Origin: FEN-987 sp964598845
Lineage (GTDB): Archaea; Thermoproteota; Bathyarchaeia; 40CM-2-53-6
DNA length: 64,000 nt
Direction of reading: 5' to 3'
NCBI GenBank assembly: GCA_964598845.1
Contig: CAZRDM010000011.1
Coordinates: 1-64,000 of the forward strand
Shown in pieces: positions 34,397-43,093 of this stretch. The position numbers and the translations under genes were made by a program. How positions within the stretch are numbered: position 1 is the first letter of the stretch; every line of letters starts with the position of its first letter. The notes under the pieces were generated by a model, which saw only the letters and a list, made by a program, of their open reading frames with translations, was not told the DNA's origin and searched no databases.

Positions 34397-35407
34397 CTAA
34401 TGCCACTCCTCCAGAGTCATTCCTTTGGTGTAGTCTTCCCAGGTCTTCTTTCCCAATACGACCATGACCTCTTCGGGGTTTAGAATCGGCTTTCGATAAC
34501 GGTCTTGATCATCCGTGCTTATCCGAGGGCACGAAATTTGTACGTAAGCCTCAAGATCGGTGAAAGACTCTAGGGTTTCTGGTATCACTTCATTAGCACA
34601 GATCAAAACTACGGAATACCCATTCTCCTCCAACATTTTCTTGAGTCGGCGGGCCAGCGGCATGTTCGTTTGGCTGCTCTTCAAGCCAAGAATGATCCCA
34701 GTTTTCTTGGCTTCTTTGAAGCGGGTGATGTTGATCCATCGTTTACGCAGAAGTTTTCTGCATGTTTCAGTCATGTCTTTGGCGGTCTGCTGGAATGGAT
34801 CGACTACGATAGTGCGTTTGCCGGTGGCGAGAGGTATTCCGAGAGCGTGAAACTCCCCTCCGCTTAGAACGACAATTGCCTCCACTTTCTCAAAAATCGC
34901 TCGAACGCTGCCATAGTCGCATCCCAACACCTGTCCAGCGTACTTGAGCCATCCCGAGGAGCGACCGATCAGTACTTGCTTCCCATGTTCTTCTAGAATC
35001 TTCTTTGCCCTATCGATCTGGTGTACATGTTGAATGTTAGAGGCGAGACCTATCACGTGTTCACTATCAAGCAACTGGACGGCTTGAAGCATCGCTTCGT
35101 CGATCGAGGCGGCAGCACGAGCCTCGACGTATAATACATCCTCTTCGGAAAATTCCCCTGGAATCTCCGCATGTCCAACATGGACCAGCAGATCCGCTTG
35201 GACACGTTGCTTCGGGTATAACGCAAGATCACAAGCCCCGTAGCATGGATCTCCTGAAATGAAGAGCTCCGCGTCGGTTTCTCTTTCCAGTAGCTTCGCG
35301 AATTCGAAGCCGAGAGGCTTCAGTCCCTCGGGCATTTGAAGAAGGACTCTTCTAGCTCCTCTTTTCTTGATCTCATCAATGATACGGTTTTCTTCTAGTT
35401 GGTACAT
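34397..35407 (-). CDS. dph2: Diphthamide synthase, radical enzyme Dph2
   Basis: Uses an unusual [4Fe-4S]-SAM chemistry to add the aminocarboxypropyl group to the diphthamide histidine of EF2. The three separated cluster cysteines are visible in GDPCYGACDLAL, VLGCDYGSVR and QISCPRIS. The length of 336 residues is typical. Confidence 0.93.
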   Translation of the reverse strand: MYQLEENRIIDEIKKRGARRVLLQMPEGLKPLGFEFAKLLERETDAELFISGDPCYGACDLALYPKQRVQADLLVHVGHAEIPGEFSEEDVLYVEARAAASIDEAMLQAVQLLDSEHVIGLASNIQHVHQIDRAKKILEEHGKQVLIGRSSGWLKYAGQVLGCDYGSVRAIFEKVEAIVVLSGGEFHALGIPLATGKRTIVVDPFQQTAKDMTETCRKLLRKRWINITRFKEAKKTGIILGLKSSQTNMPLARRLKKMLEENGYSVVLICANEVIPETLESFTDLEAYVQISCPRISTDDQDRYRKPILNPEEVMVVLGKKTWEDYTKGMTLEEWH

Positions 35408-35580
35408 TCCTTGACTGTAGGCTAGCTGGACGACTGCCTAACTTAACCGTTCCCTTATGCGGCACCTCATATGACACGTTCAGAACGGGTGTCTTGCGAG
35501 ATTCCTGCGGGGCTCTAAGCCAGAAGTAATGGGACAAGACGCTGTTTTCTTGAAGACTAGTTCTGCCTAAAGAGCAGCTT

Positions 35581-36129
35581 CTACGGTTGGGGCACTTGTG
35601 CGGTCTGTATCATCAGTTTCTCTTGGGAGATGATGCAGGCAACTGGAAGCTTCGTTGACGCAACTCGGAGAGACTGCTTCGCAGCTTCGACAGCGTTGCC
35701 ATTCACATAGACATCTATGAGAGATTGACTGGGCTTGACTCTGGCTGCTCTTCCCATTGGTTTGCCGAATGCTCTTCTCATTCCTTCCTGCAGTCTGTCT
35801 GCGCCAGCCGTAGCGATCATACGGTTTTCTCGCAGGACGACATGGGGGTAGACACGTAAATGTACCTTGTAACCCGTCTCGCCCAAGGCGTCGAAGAGGA
35901 CTTTGTTAGCCGCTACACGGGCGGCTTCGAGAGCATTGTGCCTTATTTGAACTGGGGCCTGTGCTACCAGTGAGAATCTGTATTCGAAATTCGATTTGGT
36001 GTCTCCCATCATGAATTTCGATATCTTCGGGGGCGGGGCACCGTGGATGTATTCTTCCCGGGTGTATGGTTGACCTTTGGGTTGTCTGTAATTTCTACCC
36101 TTCATGATTCGTCCACTCAACGAGGCCAT
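35581..36129 (-). CDS. Ribosomal protein L10e (uL16)
   Basis: A 182-residue large-subunit protein near the peptidyl transferase centre. It has YTREEYIHGAPPPKISKFMMG, LRVYPHVVLRENRM and the GADRLQEGMRRAFGKPMGRAARV loop. The gap downstream to Dph2 (about 170 bases) holds no gene that I can see. Confidence 0.95.
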   Translation of the reverse strand: MASLSGRIMKGRNYRQPKGQPYTREEYIHGAPPPKISKFMMGDTKSNFEYRFSLVAQAPVQIRHNALEAARVAANKVLFDALGETGYKVHLRVYPHVVLRENRMIATAGADRLQEGMRRAFGKPMGRAARVKPSQSLIDVYVNGNAVEAAKQSLRVASTKLPVACIISQEKLMIQTAQVPQP

Positions 36130-36155
36130 CGACAGTGCTTTGGCAGTACTTAAGT

Positions 36156-36860
36156 CTACACTAGTCTTGAGTAGGCTTTTCTGAACGCCCCGATGAGGAG
36201 TGACGCTTCGCGACTAGAGATGAATGATCGTGAAATGACATTGCGGAGAGCTCGCTGAGTAAGTTTCCGTTTGTGAGGTTGCATATCGCACTCTATCATT
36301 ACGGTGTCAAATAGATGTAGAAGCCGTTGTTTTGACGACTCGGGGGCCAGCTCGACTGTTCTCGTTGTTGTTTTTTCCTTGAAGATCTCATAGAAGATGA
36401 TTGACGCTGCGGTGGCTACGTTGAGTACGTTATAGGCTCGGCTTGCGGGTATTGTCACAATGAAATCGCACATCTCTACTTCCTGATTGTTAAGTCCGGA
36501 GCTTTCTCTACCAAGGATTATTCCGATAGCACCTCTTGAGGTGCTGACCTTCTTGGCCAGTTCTTCTGCTGTGATGGATGATCTGGATAAGTTGGATGTG
36601 TCAGTCGCTGTGATTGAGCTAGTGCCAACTACCATGTCGATATCTTTGAGCGCGTGACTGAGTGTCTCAACGATCTTTGCCGAGTTGAGGATGTCGAGAC
36701 CATGCATAGCATAAGCTCTGGCCTCGCTATCAACAGGGCTTTTTGGGTTAACGATCCACATATCCTCTAGGTCAAAGTTTTTCATTGAACGAGCTATGGC
36801 GCCGATGTTTCCTGATTTCTCCGGCTCCGCTAGGATTACTCTAATCGACACGTTGATCAC
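36156..36860 (-). CDS. TrmJ-like SPOUT RNA methyltransferase
   Basis: A SpoU/TrmJ-type 2'-O-methyltransferase. Motifs are VILAEPEKSGNIGAIARSM at the start, IILGRESSGLNN in the middle and IPASRAYNVLNVATAASI forming the knot. A C-terminal helical extension follows. It probably acts on tRNA position 32, as does TrmJ, but the target is inferred. The start is uncertain: GTG at 36881, 36860 or 36851. GTG 36860 has ggaag upstream. The gene overlaps the end of ksgA. Confidence 0.85.
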   Translation of the reverse strand: MINVSIRVILAEPEKSGNIGAIARSMKNFDLEDMWIVNPKSPVDSEARAYAMHGLDILNSAKIVETLSHALKDIDMVVGTSSITATDTSNLSRSSITAEELAKKVSTSRGAIGIILGRESSGLNNQEVEMCDFIVTIPASRAYNVLNVATAASIIFYEIFKEKTTTRTVELAPESSKQRLLHLFDTVMIECDMQPHKRKLTQRALRNVISRSFISSREASLLIGAFRKAYSRLV

Positions 36861-37683
36861 GCTTACTTCCGTAATCGGCACTGGCTGTAGCGATCTGATT
36901 CGACAACGCTACCAATTCCTGTATACTAGCTTCGAAGACACACTTTTCAGGAATTGTGGTTCTATCGAGCATTTGCTTCCAGTCTTCGGGGAATCTTAAG
37001 ATGAGGTATTTCGTCAAGACGCCTCTCAACCGCTTTCGTCGTTGAGTGAACAGTACTCGCACCATTTCAGCAAACAATGTCTCATTCCTTATTTTTGGAG
37101 CTTCGGCTAGAGGGCTAATCGTAACAAGCGCTGAGTTGACCCTAGGCTGTGGGTAGAAGGCCGTGCGTGGCACCGTCACATGCAATTCCGCGTGGGCTCG
37201 ACTTTGAAGCATGACTGTTAGTCTTCCGTAGTCGGGTGACCCGCTCACTGCAATGAGCCTTCTTGCGAATTCATTCTGTAGTAGTAATGATGCGAGCTTG
37301 AACGGACTCTTCAGAATCAGGAGTACAAGCTTCGATGAGATGTTGTAGGGTGGGCTTGATACGATCTTTGCCTGTTCAGGAATCTGGAAGGTCAACGCGT
37401 CACCTTGAACCACTGTGAGATTGCGGTGGGTGAGAAATCGATTTTGCAGATACTTGGCCAATGTTCTGTCCTTTTCAATCGCGATTACTCGACCTGCCTT
37501 GGCCGTGAGAGCTGCTGTCAAGAACCCTAGGCCGGGTCCTACTTCAACGACGGTGTCATGCTCTTTGAGTTCAGCCTGTTTGACTAGTTGGTCTCTCACA
37601 ATCTTGTCGACGAGAAAGTGTTGTCCAAAACGTCTGAGGGGCGGGATCCCCAATGTGTCAAGTTCGCGTCGCACCCAAGCCAC
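36841..37683 (-). CDS. ksgA: rRNA adenine dimethyltransferase KsgA/Dim1
   Basis: Dimethylates the two adenines of the 16S 3' helix. It has GQHFLVDKIVRDQLV, VVEVGPGLGFLTAAL, the target-site motif SSPPYNISSKLVL (in place of the commoner NLPYN) and the AFYPQPRVNSALVTI block. The 280-residue length is normal. It is in the conserved L21e-Rpo4-DUF655-KsgA order, but with dinB inserted. Confidence 0.93.
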   Translation of the reverse strand: MAWVRRELDTLGIPPLRRFGQHFLVDKIVRDQLVKQAELKEHDTVVEVGPGLGFLTAALTAKAGRVIAIEKDRTLAKYLQNRFLTHRNLTVVQGDALTFQIPEQAKIVSSPPYNISSKLVLLILKSPFKLASLLLQNEFARRLIAVSGSPDYGRLTVMLQSRAHAELHVTVPRTAFYPQPRVNSALVTISPLAEAPKIRNETLFAEMVRVLFTQRRKRLRGVLTKYLILRFPEDWKQMLDRTTIPEKCVFEASIQELVALSNQIATASADYGSKRDQRVD

Positions 37684-37713
37684 GCCTTGTTCCTCGACTC
37701 CTAATGATCGTAT

Positions 37714-38832
37714 TCATTGGTCGGTTGGAGTACTTTCGTTTAGGAACTCTACGATATGCCTTTGACCTCTCCTGCTTGACAGCCCTGACAGCTTTACTCC
37801 GACTCTTCGCAGGATGGCGTTTGGGGTGGACTGCAGGAAATATTCGATTAGTTCCCTAGAGGATTGCTTGATGATCGTTTCGTCGGAAGTGAGCGTTTCG
37901 AGGGTTTTCGTCTTGCTATGAATGCTTAGATCGTCAAGGATGGCGATGATTCCTATCGATCGGCAGTTCAACGCATTCTCTCCAAGTTTCCTTGTTGCGG
38001 AAACTGCAAGTTCTTCTATGAGAGGTGCGATTTCCGAGAGGTCGCGTGTGTTGCTCCTTAATGTTCCGATCCTACTGAGTTGAGTTAGTCTTTCTCTTCC
38101 TCTTACCGGTTCATCGTCCTCTCCGCGAGCCGTTCTAAAGAGATAGTTACCCAGCCTCCTTCCGAAGGTTTCAATCAGTAATGTCGCGCTGAGTTCGGAA
38201 AGTTCATCGATCGTTCTGACACGGAGCTTGGTGAGTTTCTCTTCGACCTTCTTTCCTACTCCAGGGATTCTGCTCACAGACATTTTTGCAAGGAATTGTT
38301 TGACTTCTCCGGGTCTCACCAAGGTGAGGCCATCTGGTTTCTCGTAGTCTGACGCAATCTTTGCGAGTAGTTTGTTCGGTGCAATTCCAATCGAGCAGGT
38401 TATCTGCTCCCGACTAAGGACTTCTTCCTTTAATTTGAGAGCGACCTCTCGAGCCTGTTCGAAGTCTCGGCTTGTAGATGACGAAATGTCAAGATAGGCC
38501 TCATCTATGCCGACTTTCTCGAAGGAATCCGCGTGCTCTTTTAATAAATCCATAATTCTATCGGACACTTGCTCGTACAAGGGTCTATTCATGGGAAGAA
38601 AGCTACCTTCAAGCGATCCGAGAACTTTCTTTGCTCTGCCTATTGGAATTCCAGCCCTTACTCCAAGCTTCCTTGCCTCATAGTTACAGCTACTGACGAC
38701 CCCGCTTTCGAGAGTCCGCCCTGAGTATACACATACAACTACTGGTTTTCCGGCGATGCTTGGGTTCAGGTTCTCTTCACATTGCGCATAGAAGTAGTCG
38801 AGATCTGCGTGCATGATTACCCTATGTGCCAA
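37714..38832 (-). CDS. dinB: Y-family DNA polymerase (DinB/Dpo4)
   Basis: Translesion polymerase. The catalytic residues are in HADLDYFYAQCE and IDEAYLDIS, with the steric-gate region intact and CNYEARKLGVRAGIP. The thumb helix-hairpin-helix is RIPGVGKKVEEKL, and the little-finger domain follows. The frame is open to 38913, but TTG at 38832, preceded by ggtgg, gives MAHRVIMHADLDYF, the usual N-terminus, and removes the overlap with DUF655. The C-terminus (GRQRHIVEFLN region) does not show a clear PIP box. Confidence 0.93.
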   Translation of the reverse strand: MAHRVIMHADLDYFYAQCEENLNPSIAGKPVVVCVYSGRTLESGVVSSCNYEARKLGVRAGIPIGRAKKVLGSLEGSFLPMNRPLYEQVSDRIMDLLKEHADSFEKVGIDEAYLDISSSTSRDFEQAREVALKLKEEVLSREQITCSIGIAPNKLLAKIASDYEKPDGLTLVRPGEVKQFLAKMSVSRIPGVGKKVEEKLTKLRVRTIDELSELSATLLIETFGRRLGNYLFRTARGEDDEPVRGRERLTQLSRIGTLRSNTRDLSEIAPLIEELAVSATRKLGENALNCRSIGIIAILDDLSIHSKTKTLETLTSDETIIKQSSRELIEYFLQSTPNAILRRVGVKLSGLSSRRGQRHIVEFLNESTPTDQ

Positions 38833-38863
38833 TGGCCACCGCTCTTCTGCGCGGTTCTTGGTT

Positions 38864-39517
38864 CTACAATGCTCTGGAGAATATACGGTACTTTTCTCCC
38901 CCGCTGAGCTCATCGAGAATTCTCTTTGCGATGACCTTGACAGGGTCGCCTATACTCGTTCGCTCTTGAATGTTCTTGAAATCAGCGAAGGGCTTCTTCT
39001 CGCGAGCGTTGATTATTTGCCACATCGACTTCTTCCCTATTCCGGGTAGAAGCTCTAACGCATGCATGCGTGGCGTTATCGCCTGTGAATTGTTGAAGAA
39101 GGAGACGAAGCGCTGTTCCTGAGTCTGGATAAGCTTCTCAAGGACTGCTGGTAGCTCCGCTTTCGCGTTGGCCGTCAAATCATTGTAACTTATTCTCCCG
39201 ATTATTCTGTTGACTTTCTCGCGCCGTTCCTTCCCTATATAGACTCGTTCATCCAAGCTGACTTGGATGCCGATTCGTAGTTCAGCTTCGAGCACGGTGA
39301 AGTAAGTTTCACCTATCACCTGAACCGTGGGAAGGGCAAGGTGTCTGGACTTATCTGTGCCAGGTCTTCCGAACTGCAGGTAGTCGAGCACGTACGCGTA
39401 CTCTTCGTATAATCGAGAAGGGGCTCCTCCTTCTGAGGTTGCGCCGGCCGATCTGAATCTCTGTAGAGGCTGACTGGAACGTTCTCTCTCGACTGTAGTT
39501 CCCTTATGCTCGCTCAA
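38864..39517 (-). CDS. DUF655 protein, OB-fold plus helix-hairpin-helix
   Basis: Archaeal DUF655 family, always near Rpo4 and KsgA, and thought to bind nucleic acid. The central part (YEEYAYVLDYLQFG, VQVIGETYFTVLEAEL) forms the OB-like domain. The C-terminal HhH motif is LELLPGIGKKSMWQIINAR. The frame extends to 39592, but TTG at 39517 has GGAGAGG eight bases upstream and a TATA-like gattaaacc about 45 bases upstream, so the shorter form is preferred. Confidence 0.85.
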   Translation of the reverse strand: MSEHKGTTVERERSSQPLQRFRSAGATSEGGAPSRLYEEYAYVLDYLQFGRPGTDKSRHLALPTVQVIGETYFTVLEAELRIGIQVSLDERVYIGKERREKVNRIIGRISYNDLTANAKAELPAVLEKLIQTQEQRFVSFFNNSQAITPRMHALELLPGIGKKSMWQIINAREKKPFADFKNIQERTSIGDPVKVIAKRILDELSGGEKYRIFSRAL

Positions 39518-39697
39518 TGTCTTTTCCTCTCCAGAAATCGTTGGGTTTAATCGTACTCTAGTAGAGTCGGACCATGCGTTCCGTCTTGTCAATTGTAGGA
39601 TCTAAAGAGCCAAAAGGAAAATTTCGCAAGGTCCGGCGCATCCATCTAGTGAGATGCGCTGGGAGGCAAAAAAGCCTTCCTATCTTAGAGAGGAAAA

Positions 39698-40054
39698 TCA
39701 GTCTCGGGCTTTCTCTTCACGGTAGTTGTTCACAAGCTTGAGAATGTCTTCGAGTTGCGTTCCTCCGACAATCCGTCCCTTTACAGTGAGGATGGACCGG
39801 AGCTCTTCAAGGTAGCGTGGCATACAATTCGCTATCTGGATTGCTTCTTTTCTATCGAGCTGATACTTGTCGGTTAGCTCCCTGATGAGCTTCTCAGTCC
39901 TTGCTGGTGAAATCCTTGTGAACTTCGAGGCGTAGTCTAACGTGCGCCTCTGAAATTCTCCGAGCTCCTCCTCCCTCGTCCGTTCTAGGACTCTCTTGCC
40001 TTCAGCGATGGTAATCGGCTTTGAGTCGATGACCTTTCTTGGCAAATGATTCAA
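39698..40054 (-). CDS. rpo4: RNA polymerase subunit Rpo4 (F)
   Basis: Stalk subunit of archaeal RNA polymerase. The 118-residue helical protein has TLDYASKFTRISPARTEKLIRELTDKY and IQIANCMPRYLEELRSIL, the typical HRDC-like C-terminal domain. It follows L21e with a 1-base gap. Confidence 0.93.
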   Translation of the reverse strand: MNHLPRKVIDSKPITIAEGKRVLERTREEELGEFQRRTLDYASKFTRISPARTEKLIRELTDKYQLDRKEAIQIANCMPRYLEELRSILTVKGRIVGGTQLEDILKLVNNYREEKARD

Positions 40055-40055
40055 C

Positions 40056-40346
40056 TCAATGTGCTGGTGAAAGGTGCTCCGGGCGCGCGATTACGTGCTT
40101 AACCTCGCTTCCCATCTGAACATGTACAACGTAGGATTTCCCACGTTTTCCGCGGACTATCCCAACTCTTCCATGGTAACGCCTGTGAGGCATGCCCTTC
40201 TGAAGTGAGGGTTCGAGTAGAATCGTAACCTTGTCTCCAGGTTGATATGCTCTGAGGATCCGACTCAACCCTATCTTGCCTCTCTCTCGTCGTCTCTTCC
40301 GGAGGAGGGATCGCGTCTTCGAACGATAACCCTTAGAGCGTTTCAT
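40056..40346 (-). CDS. Ribosomal protein L21e
   Basis: A 96-residue basic protein. It starts MKRSKGYRSKTRSLLRKRR, with GDKVTILLEPSLQKGMPHRRYHGRVG and GKRGKSYVV, the L21e pattern. It is the first gene of the L21e-Rpo4-DUF655 group. Confidence 0.95.
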   Translation of the reverse strand: MKRSKGYRSKTRSLLRKRRRERGKIGLSRILRAYQPGDKVTILLEPSLQKGMPHRRYHGRVGIVRGKRGKSYVVHVQMGSEVKHVIARPEHLSPAH

Positions 40347-40450
40347 AGGTCATGCCCTTGAATTTCGATAGCAGACCAACTGGGACGCTAATTAACTTTC
40401 TCGACCACCGGAACGCGATCTCGATTTTCTTCTGTTAATTTTCAATCTGA

Positions 40451-41788
40451 CTAGGTTCGTATCGGGAACGGCATCTTTCTGGCCAAGGCAGCACCGCGCC
40501 GTTTCATGCTCTTCATCATCTTCTTCATCAAGAAGTACTGGTTGACCAGCTCTTTGACTTCCTTCTCGCTCGTTCCCGAGCCTCTGGCGATCCTTCTTGC
40601 CCTCGAAGAATCCATGAGCTTGGGCTCCTCGATTTCTGCCCTGGTCATTGATTGAATGATGACGCGCCAAGAATCCAGTTTCTTTTCCGCAGTTTCCATA
40701 GCATCGTCGGGAATGTTTAGGCCTCCTGGGACCATTCCCACCAGTTTCTTAAGCGGTCCCATCTTTCGGACGGCGACCATCTGGTCGTACATGTCTTTGA
40801 GGCTGAACCTTCCTTCCATGAAGGCTCGCGCTTTCTTCTCAGGAATAACGATCTCTGCTTCTCGAACCCTCTCGACTAGGGCTTTAATGTCGCCCATTCC
40901 GAGTAGGCGTCCAACGAAACTTGAGGGAATGAACTGTTCGAGATCATCGATCTTCTCGCCTGTTCCTAGGAACTTGATCTTGGCGTGGGTGGCGGCGACG
41001 GCTGAAAGCGCTCCACCTCCCTTAGCAGTTCCATCGAGCTTGGTCACCAAGATAGAGCCAATCTTGGTGGCTTCATTGAACGCCGCTGCCTGAGACATAG
41101 CTGCCTGGCCGATCGAGGCGTCGATTGTCAAGACGATCTCGTCTGGCTGAATCAGTTTGGCGAGATCTTTCATCTCGGACATGAGAGCTCCTTCATCCTT
41201 GTGCCGACCAGCTGTGTCAATAACTATCAGGTCACACCTTTCGCCAGCGAATTGTTGCATACCTCGCTTAACCATTCGCAGAACATCCCCAGAGGTTGGT
41301 TCACCGTAGACCGGAACATTGATCCTCTCGGCAAGTTGTTTCAGTTGGTCGAACGCACCCGGCCTGTAAGTGTCAGCGCAAATTATTGCGGGACGCAGGC
41401 CGCGCTTCTGATAGAAACGTGCGAGTTTTATGGCGGAAGTCGTCTTGCCGGTGCCCTGAATGCCGACAAGCATGATTACCTGCGTCTTTCCCGGTTCGAT
41501 GGTGATCTTGCCAGGTTCTTCTCCAAGGAAGCGAGTTAACTCCTCATACAGGACCTTGATAACATGCTCACGCCGGGATATGCCCGGTGGAAGCTTTTCC
41601 TCCAAAGATCTCTTTTCTACGGCTTGTGATATCTGAAGAACTAGGTTGACATTAACGTCGGATTGGAGAAGCGCCCTCTGTAAGTCGCGAACCAACTCCT
41701 TAACGGCTTTCTCGTCGACAACGGCCAGTCTAAGCAGTTTCTTAACCGCCTCGTTGAGTGACCTCCCAAGGGACTCCAGGGCGCTCAT
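40451..41788 (-). CDS. srp54: Signal recognition particle 54 kDa GTPase
   Basis: Recognises signal peptides and delivers ribosomes to the membrane. It has the N-domain helices, G-domain motifs GIQGTGKTTSAIKLA, DTAGRHKDE and TKLDGTAKGGG, and the methionine-rich M domain at the C-terminus (MYDQMVAVRKMGPLKKLVGMVPGG, then QYFLMKKMMKSMKRRG). The 445-residue length is normal. It is divergent from PAC2, with TATA-like boxes on both strands between 41820 and 41870. Confidence 0.97.
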   Translation of the reverse strand: MSALESLGRSLNEAVKKLLRLAVVDEKAVKELVRDLQRALLQSDVNVNLVLQISQAVEKRSLEEKLPPGISRREHVIKVLYEELTRFLGEEPGKITIEPGKTQVIMLVGIQGTGKTTSAIKLARFYQKRGLRPAIICADTYRPGAFDQLKQLAERINVPVYGEPTSGDVLRMVKRGMQQFAGERCDLIVIDTAGRHKDEGALMSEMKDLAKLIQPDEIVLTIDASIGQAAMSQAAAFNEATKIGSILVTKLDGTAKGGGALSAVAATHAKIKFLGTGEKIDDLEQFIPSSFVGRLLGMGDIKALVERVREAEIVIPEKKARAFMEGRFSLKDMYDQMVAVRKMGPLKKLVGMVPGGLNIPDDAMETAEKKLDSWRVIIQSMTRAEIEEPKLMDSSRARRIARGSGTSEKEVKELVNQYFLMKKMMKSMKRRGAALARKMPFPIRT

Positions 41789-41856
41789 GCTCTACATCTC
41801 TAGAACGTCACGCTTGTTTACGTCATACTAAAAGTTCTTTGAGCGTCATGACGAAC

Positions 41857-41866
41857 CATTTAATTA
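41857..41866 (+). promoter_or_regulatory. Probable TATA box of the PAC2 gene
   Basis: The sequence catttaatta lies about 55 bases before the ATG at 41918. On the opposite strand aacttttagta near 41824-41836 could serve srp54. Confidence 0.45.
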
Positions 41867-41917
41867 CCGCTTAACCTTGGTTGGCGCAGAGTACGCGTAT
41901 GTGGATGTGTTCAGGTT

Positions 41918-42679
41918 ATGTCAAAGAGGCTGTCTGAGAAAGACGGCTTTCGAATAGTAGAGACAGGACATATACCGAAGAAACCGGTCGTCGTAAACGG
42001 TTTACCTGATGTAGGACTTGTTGGCTTGCTGGGAGCTTCGCATATGGTTCGTTCACTTGAGCTAGATGAAGTGGGTTCGATAGAGTCGGATCTGCTGCCC
42101 CCCATGATCGTCTTGCATGGCGGTCTCCCCAAGTCTCCGATTCGGATCTTCGCAGGCAAATCATTGGTCGTAATAATAGGCGAAACGGCGATTCCCGTTT
42201 CGCTTCTTAGACCAATGGCAGATAATCTCGTCAAATGGGGACAAGCCAAGAACATTCAATTGATGCTTTCTCTGGGCGGAATGGCCGTTGCCAATCGCCA
42301 AGATATCGACATGCCCAAGGTCTTCGCCGCGCTGTCAAGCAAGGAACTCGAATCAAAGCTGAACGGCGCCGCTGAAGTATTGGAGGAGGGTTACATAGTT
42401 GGTGCGTATGGATTGCTGCTTAGGAAGTGTGCCGAGAATTCAGTCCCAGCAATAACGTTGCTGACTCAATCCCACTACAACTACCCTGACCCCGAAGCGG
42501 CTGCTGCGGCGCTCACTGCCGTCAACAAGATTCTCAACTTGGACATCGACGTTTCAGAGCTGCTGAGGAGAGGAGAAGAAATCCGGTTGCGCGCGAAAGA
42601 TATGATGCACCGAACACAGGAGGAGATGACGAAAATGAATAAGCCACATGAGTACGACCTCCCACCTCTATACGGATGA
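41918..42679 (+). CDS. PAC2-family proteasome assembly chaperone
   Basis: An archaeal PAC2 (Pba/DUF75) protein of 253 residues. PPVVVNGLPDVGLVGLLG-like start (here KPVVVNGLPDVGLVGLLGAS), SLVVIIGETAIP, LMLSLGGMAV and the C-terminal LLTQSHYNYPDPEAAAAAL block are family features. It is expected to bind alpha subunits in 20S assembly. An Hsp20 gene follows on the same strand. Confidence 0.9.
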   Translation: MSKRLSEKDGFRIVETGHIPKKPVVVNGLPDVGLVGLLGASHMVRSLELDEVGSIESDLLPPMIVLHGGLPKSPIRIFAGKSLVVIIGETAIPVSLLRPMADNLVKWGQAKNIQLMLSLGGMAVANRQDIDMPKVFAALSSKELESKLNGAAEVLEEGYIVGAYGLLLRKCAENSVPAITLLTQSHYNYPDPEAAAAALTAVNKILNLDIDVSELLRRGEEIRLRAKDMMHRTQEEMTKMNKPHEYDLPPLYG

Positions 42680-42720
42680 AGATCCGTGAGTTCAGTATCA
42701 GTAGGAGTAGTGCTTAATCC

Positions 42721-43074
42721 ATGAGTCAACCTGAAGGGACTACCCAACATGGATCAGGTTGGAATGTTGCTGCAGCTTGCATCGAGCCTCTCTACAACCT
42801 CTTCGTGGGTGCGACAGAGGTCGTACTAACTATCGATTTACCGTACGTGAATCAGAGTCGCATAAAACTAGCTTGTCCAGCGAATGATATTGTCGAGCTA
42901 TATGCCGAGACAACACGGAAGATCACATTTGAGGATTTGGGGGTAAAGCACAGGCACGGAGAGTTCACCTGCTATCACACAAGGATCCGGATACCTGTTC
43001 CAGTAGATGAGAACAGGATCAATACGAAATTCAAACGTGGCGTGCTTGAGATTCATATTCCGCGACTAAAGTAG
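42721..43074 (+). CDS. Hsp20/alpha-crystallin-like small heat-shock protein
   Basis: The alpha-crystallin fold is suggested by TEVVLTIDLPYVNQSRIKLACPANDIVELYAE and the C-terminal RIPVPVDENRINTKFKRGVLEIHIPRLK, where the usual A-x-x-x-N-G-V-L pattern appears as INTKFKRGVLEIHIP. The 117-residue protein lacks the C-terminal IXI anchor beyond this. It is probably a CS/Hsp20-type chaperone. Confidence 0.85.
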   Translation: MSQPEGTTQHGSGWNVAAACIEPLYNLFVGATEVVLTIDLPYVNQSRIKLACPANDIVELYAETTRKITFEDLGVKHRHGEFTCYHTRIRIPVPVDENRINTKFKRGVLEIHIPRLK

Positions 43075-43093
43075 ACGCGGATTGCGCTTGGGC

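Noticed and set aside
36280..37560. KsgA motif SPPYN in place of NLPYN as a sign of loss of function
   Set aside because: The rest of the catalytic core is intact, and position-specific variation occurs in the family; not enough to call it inactive.
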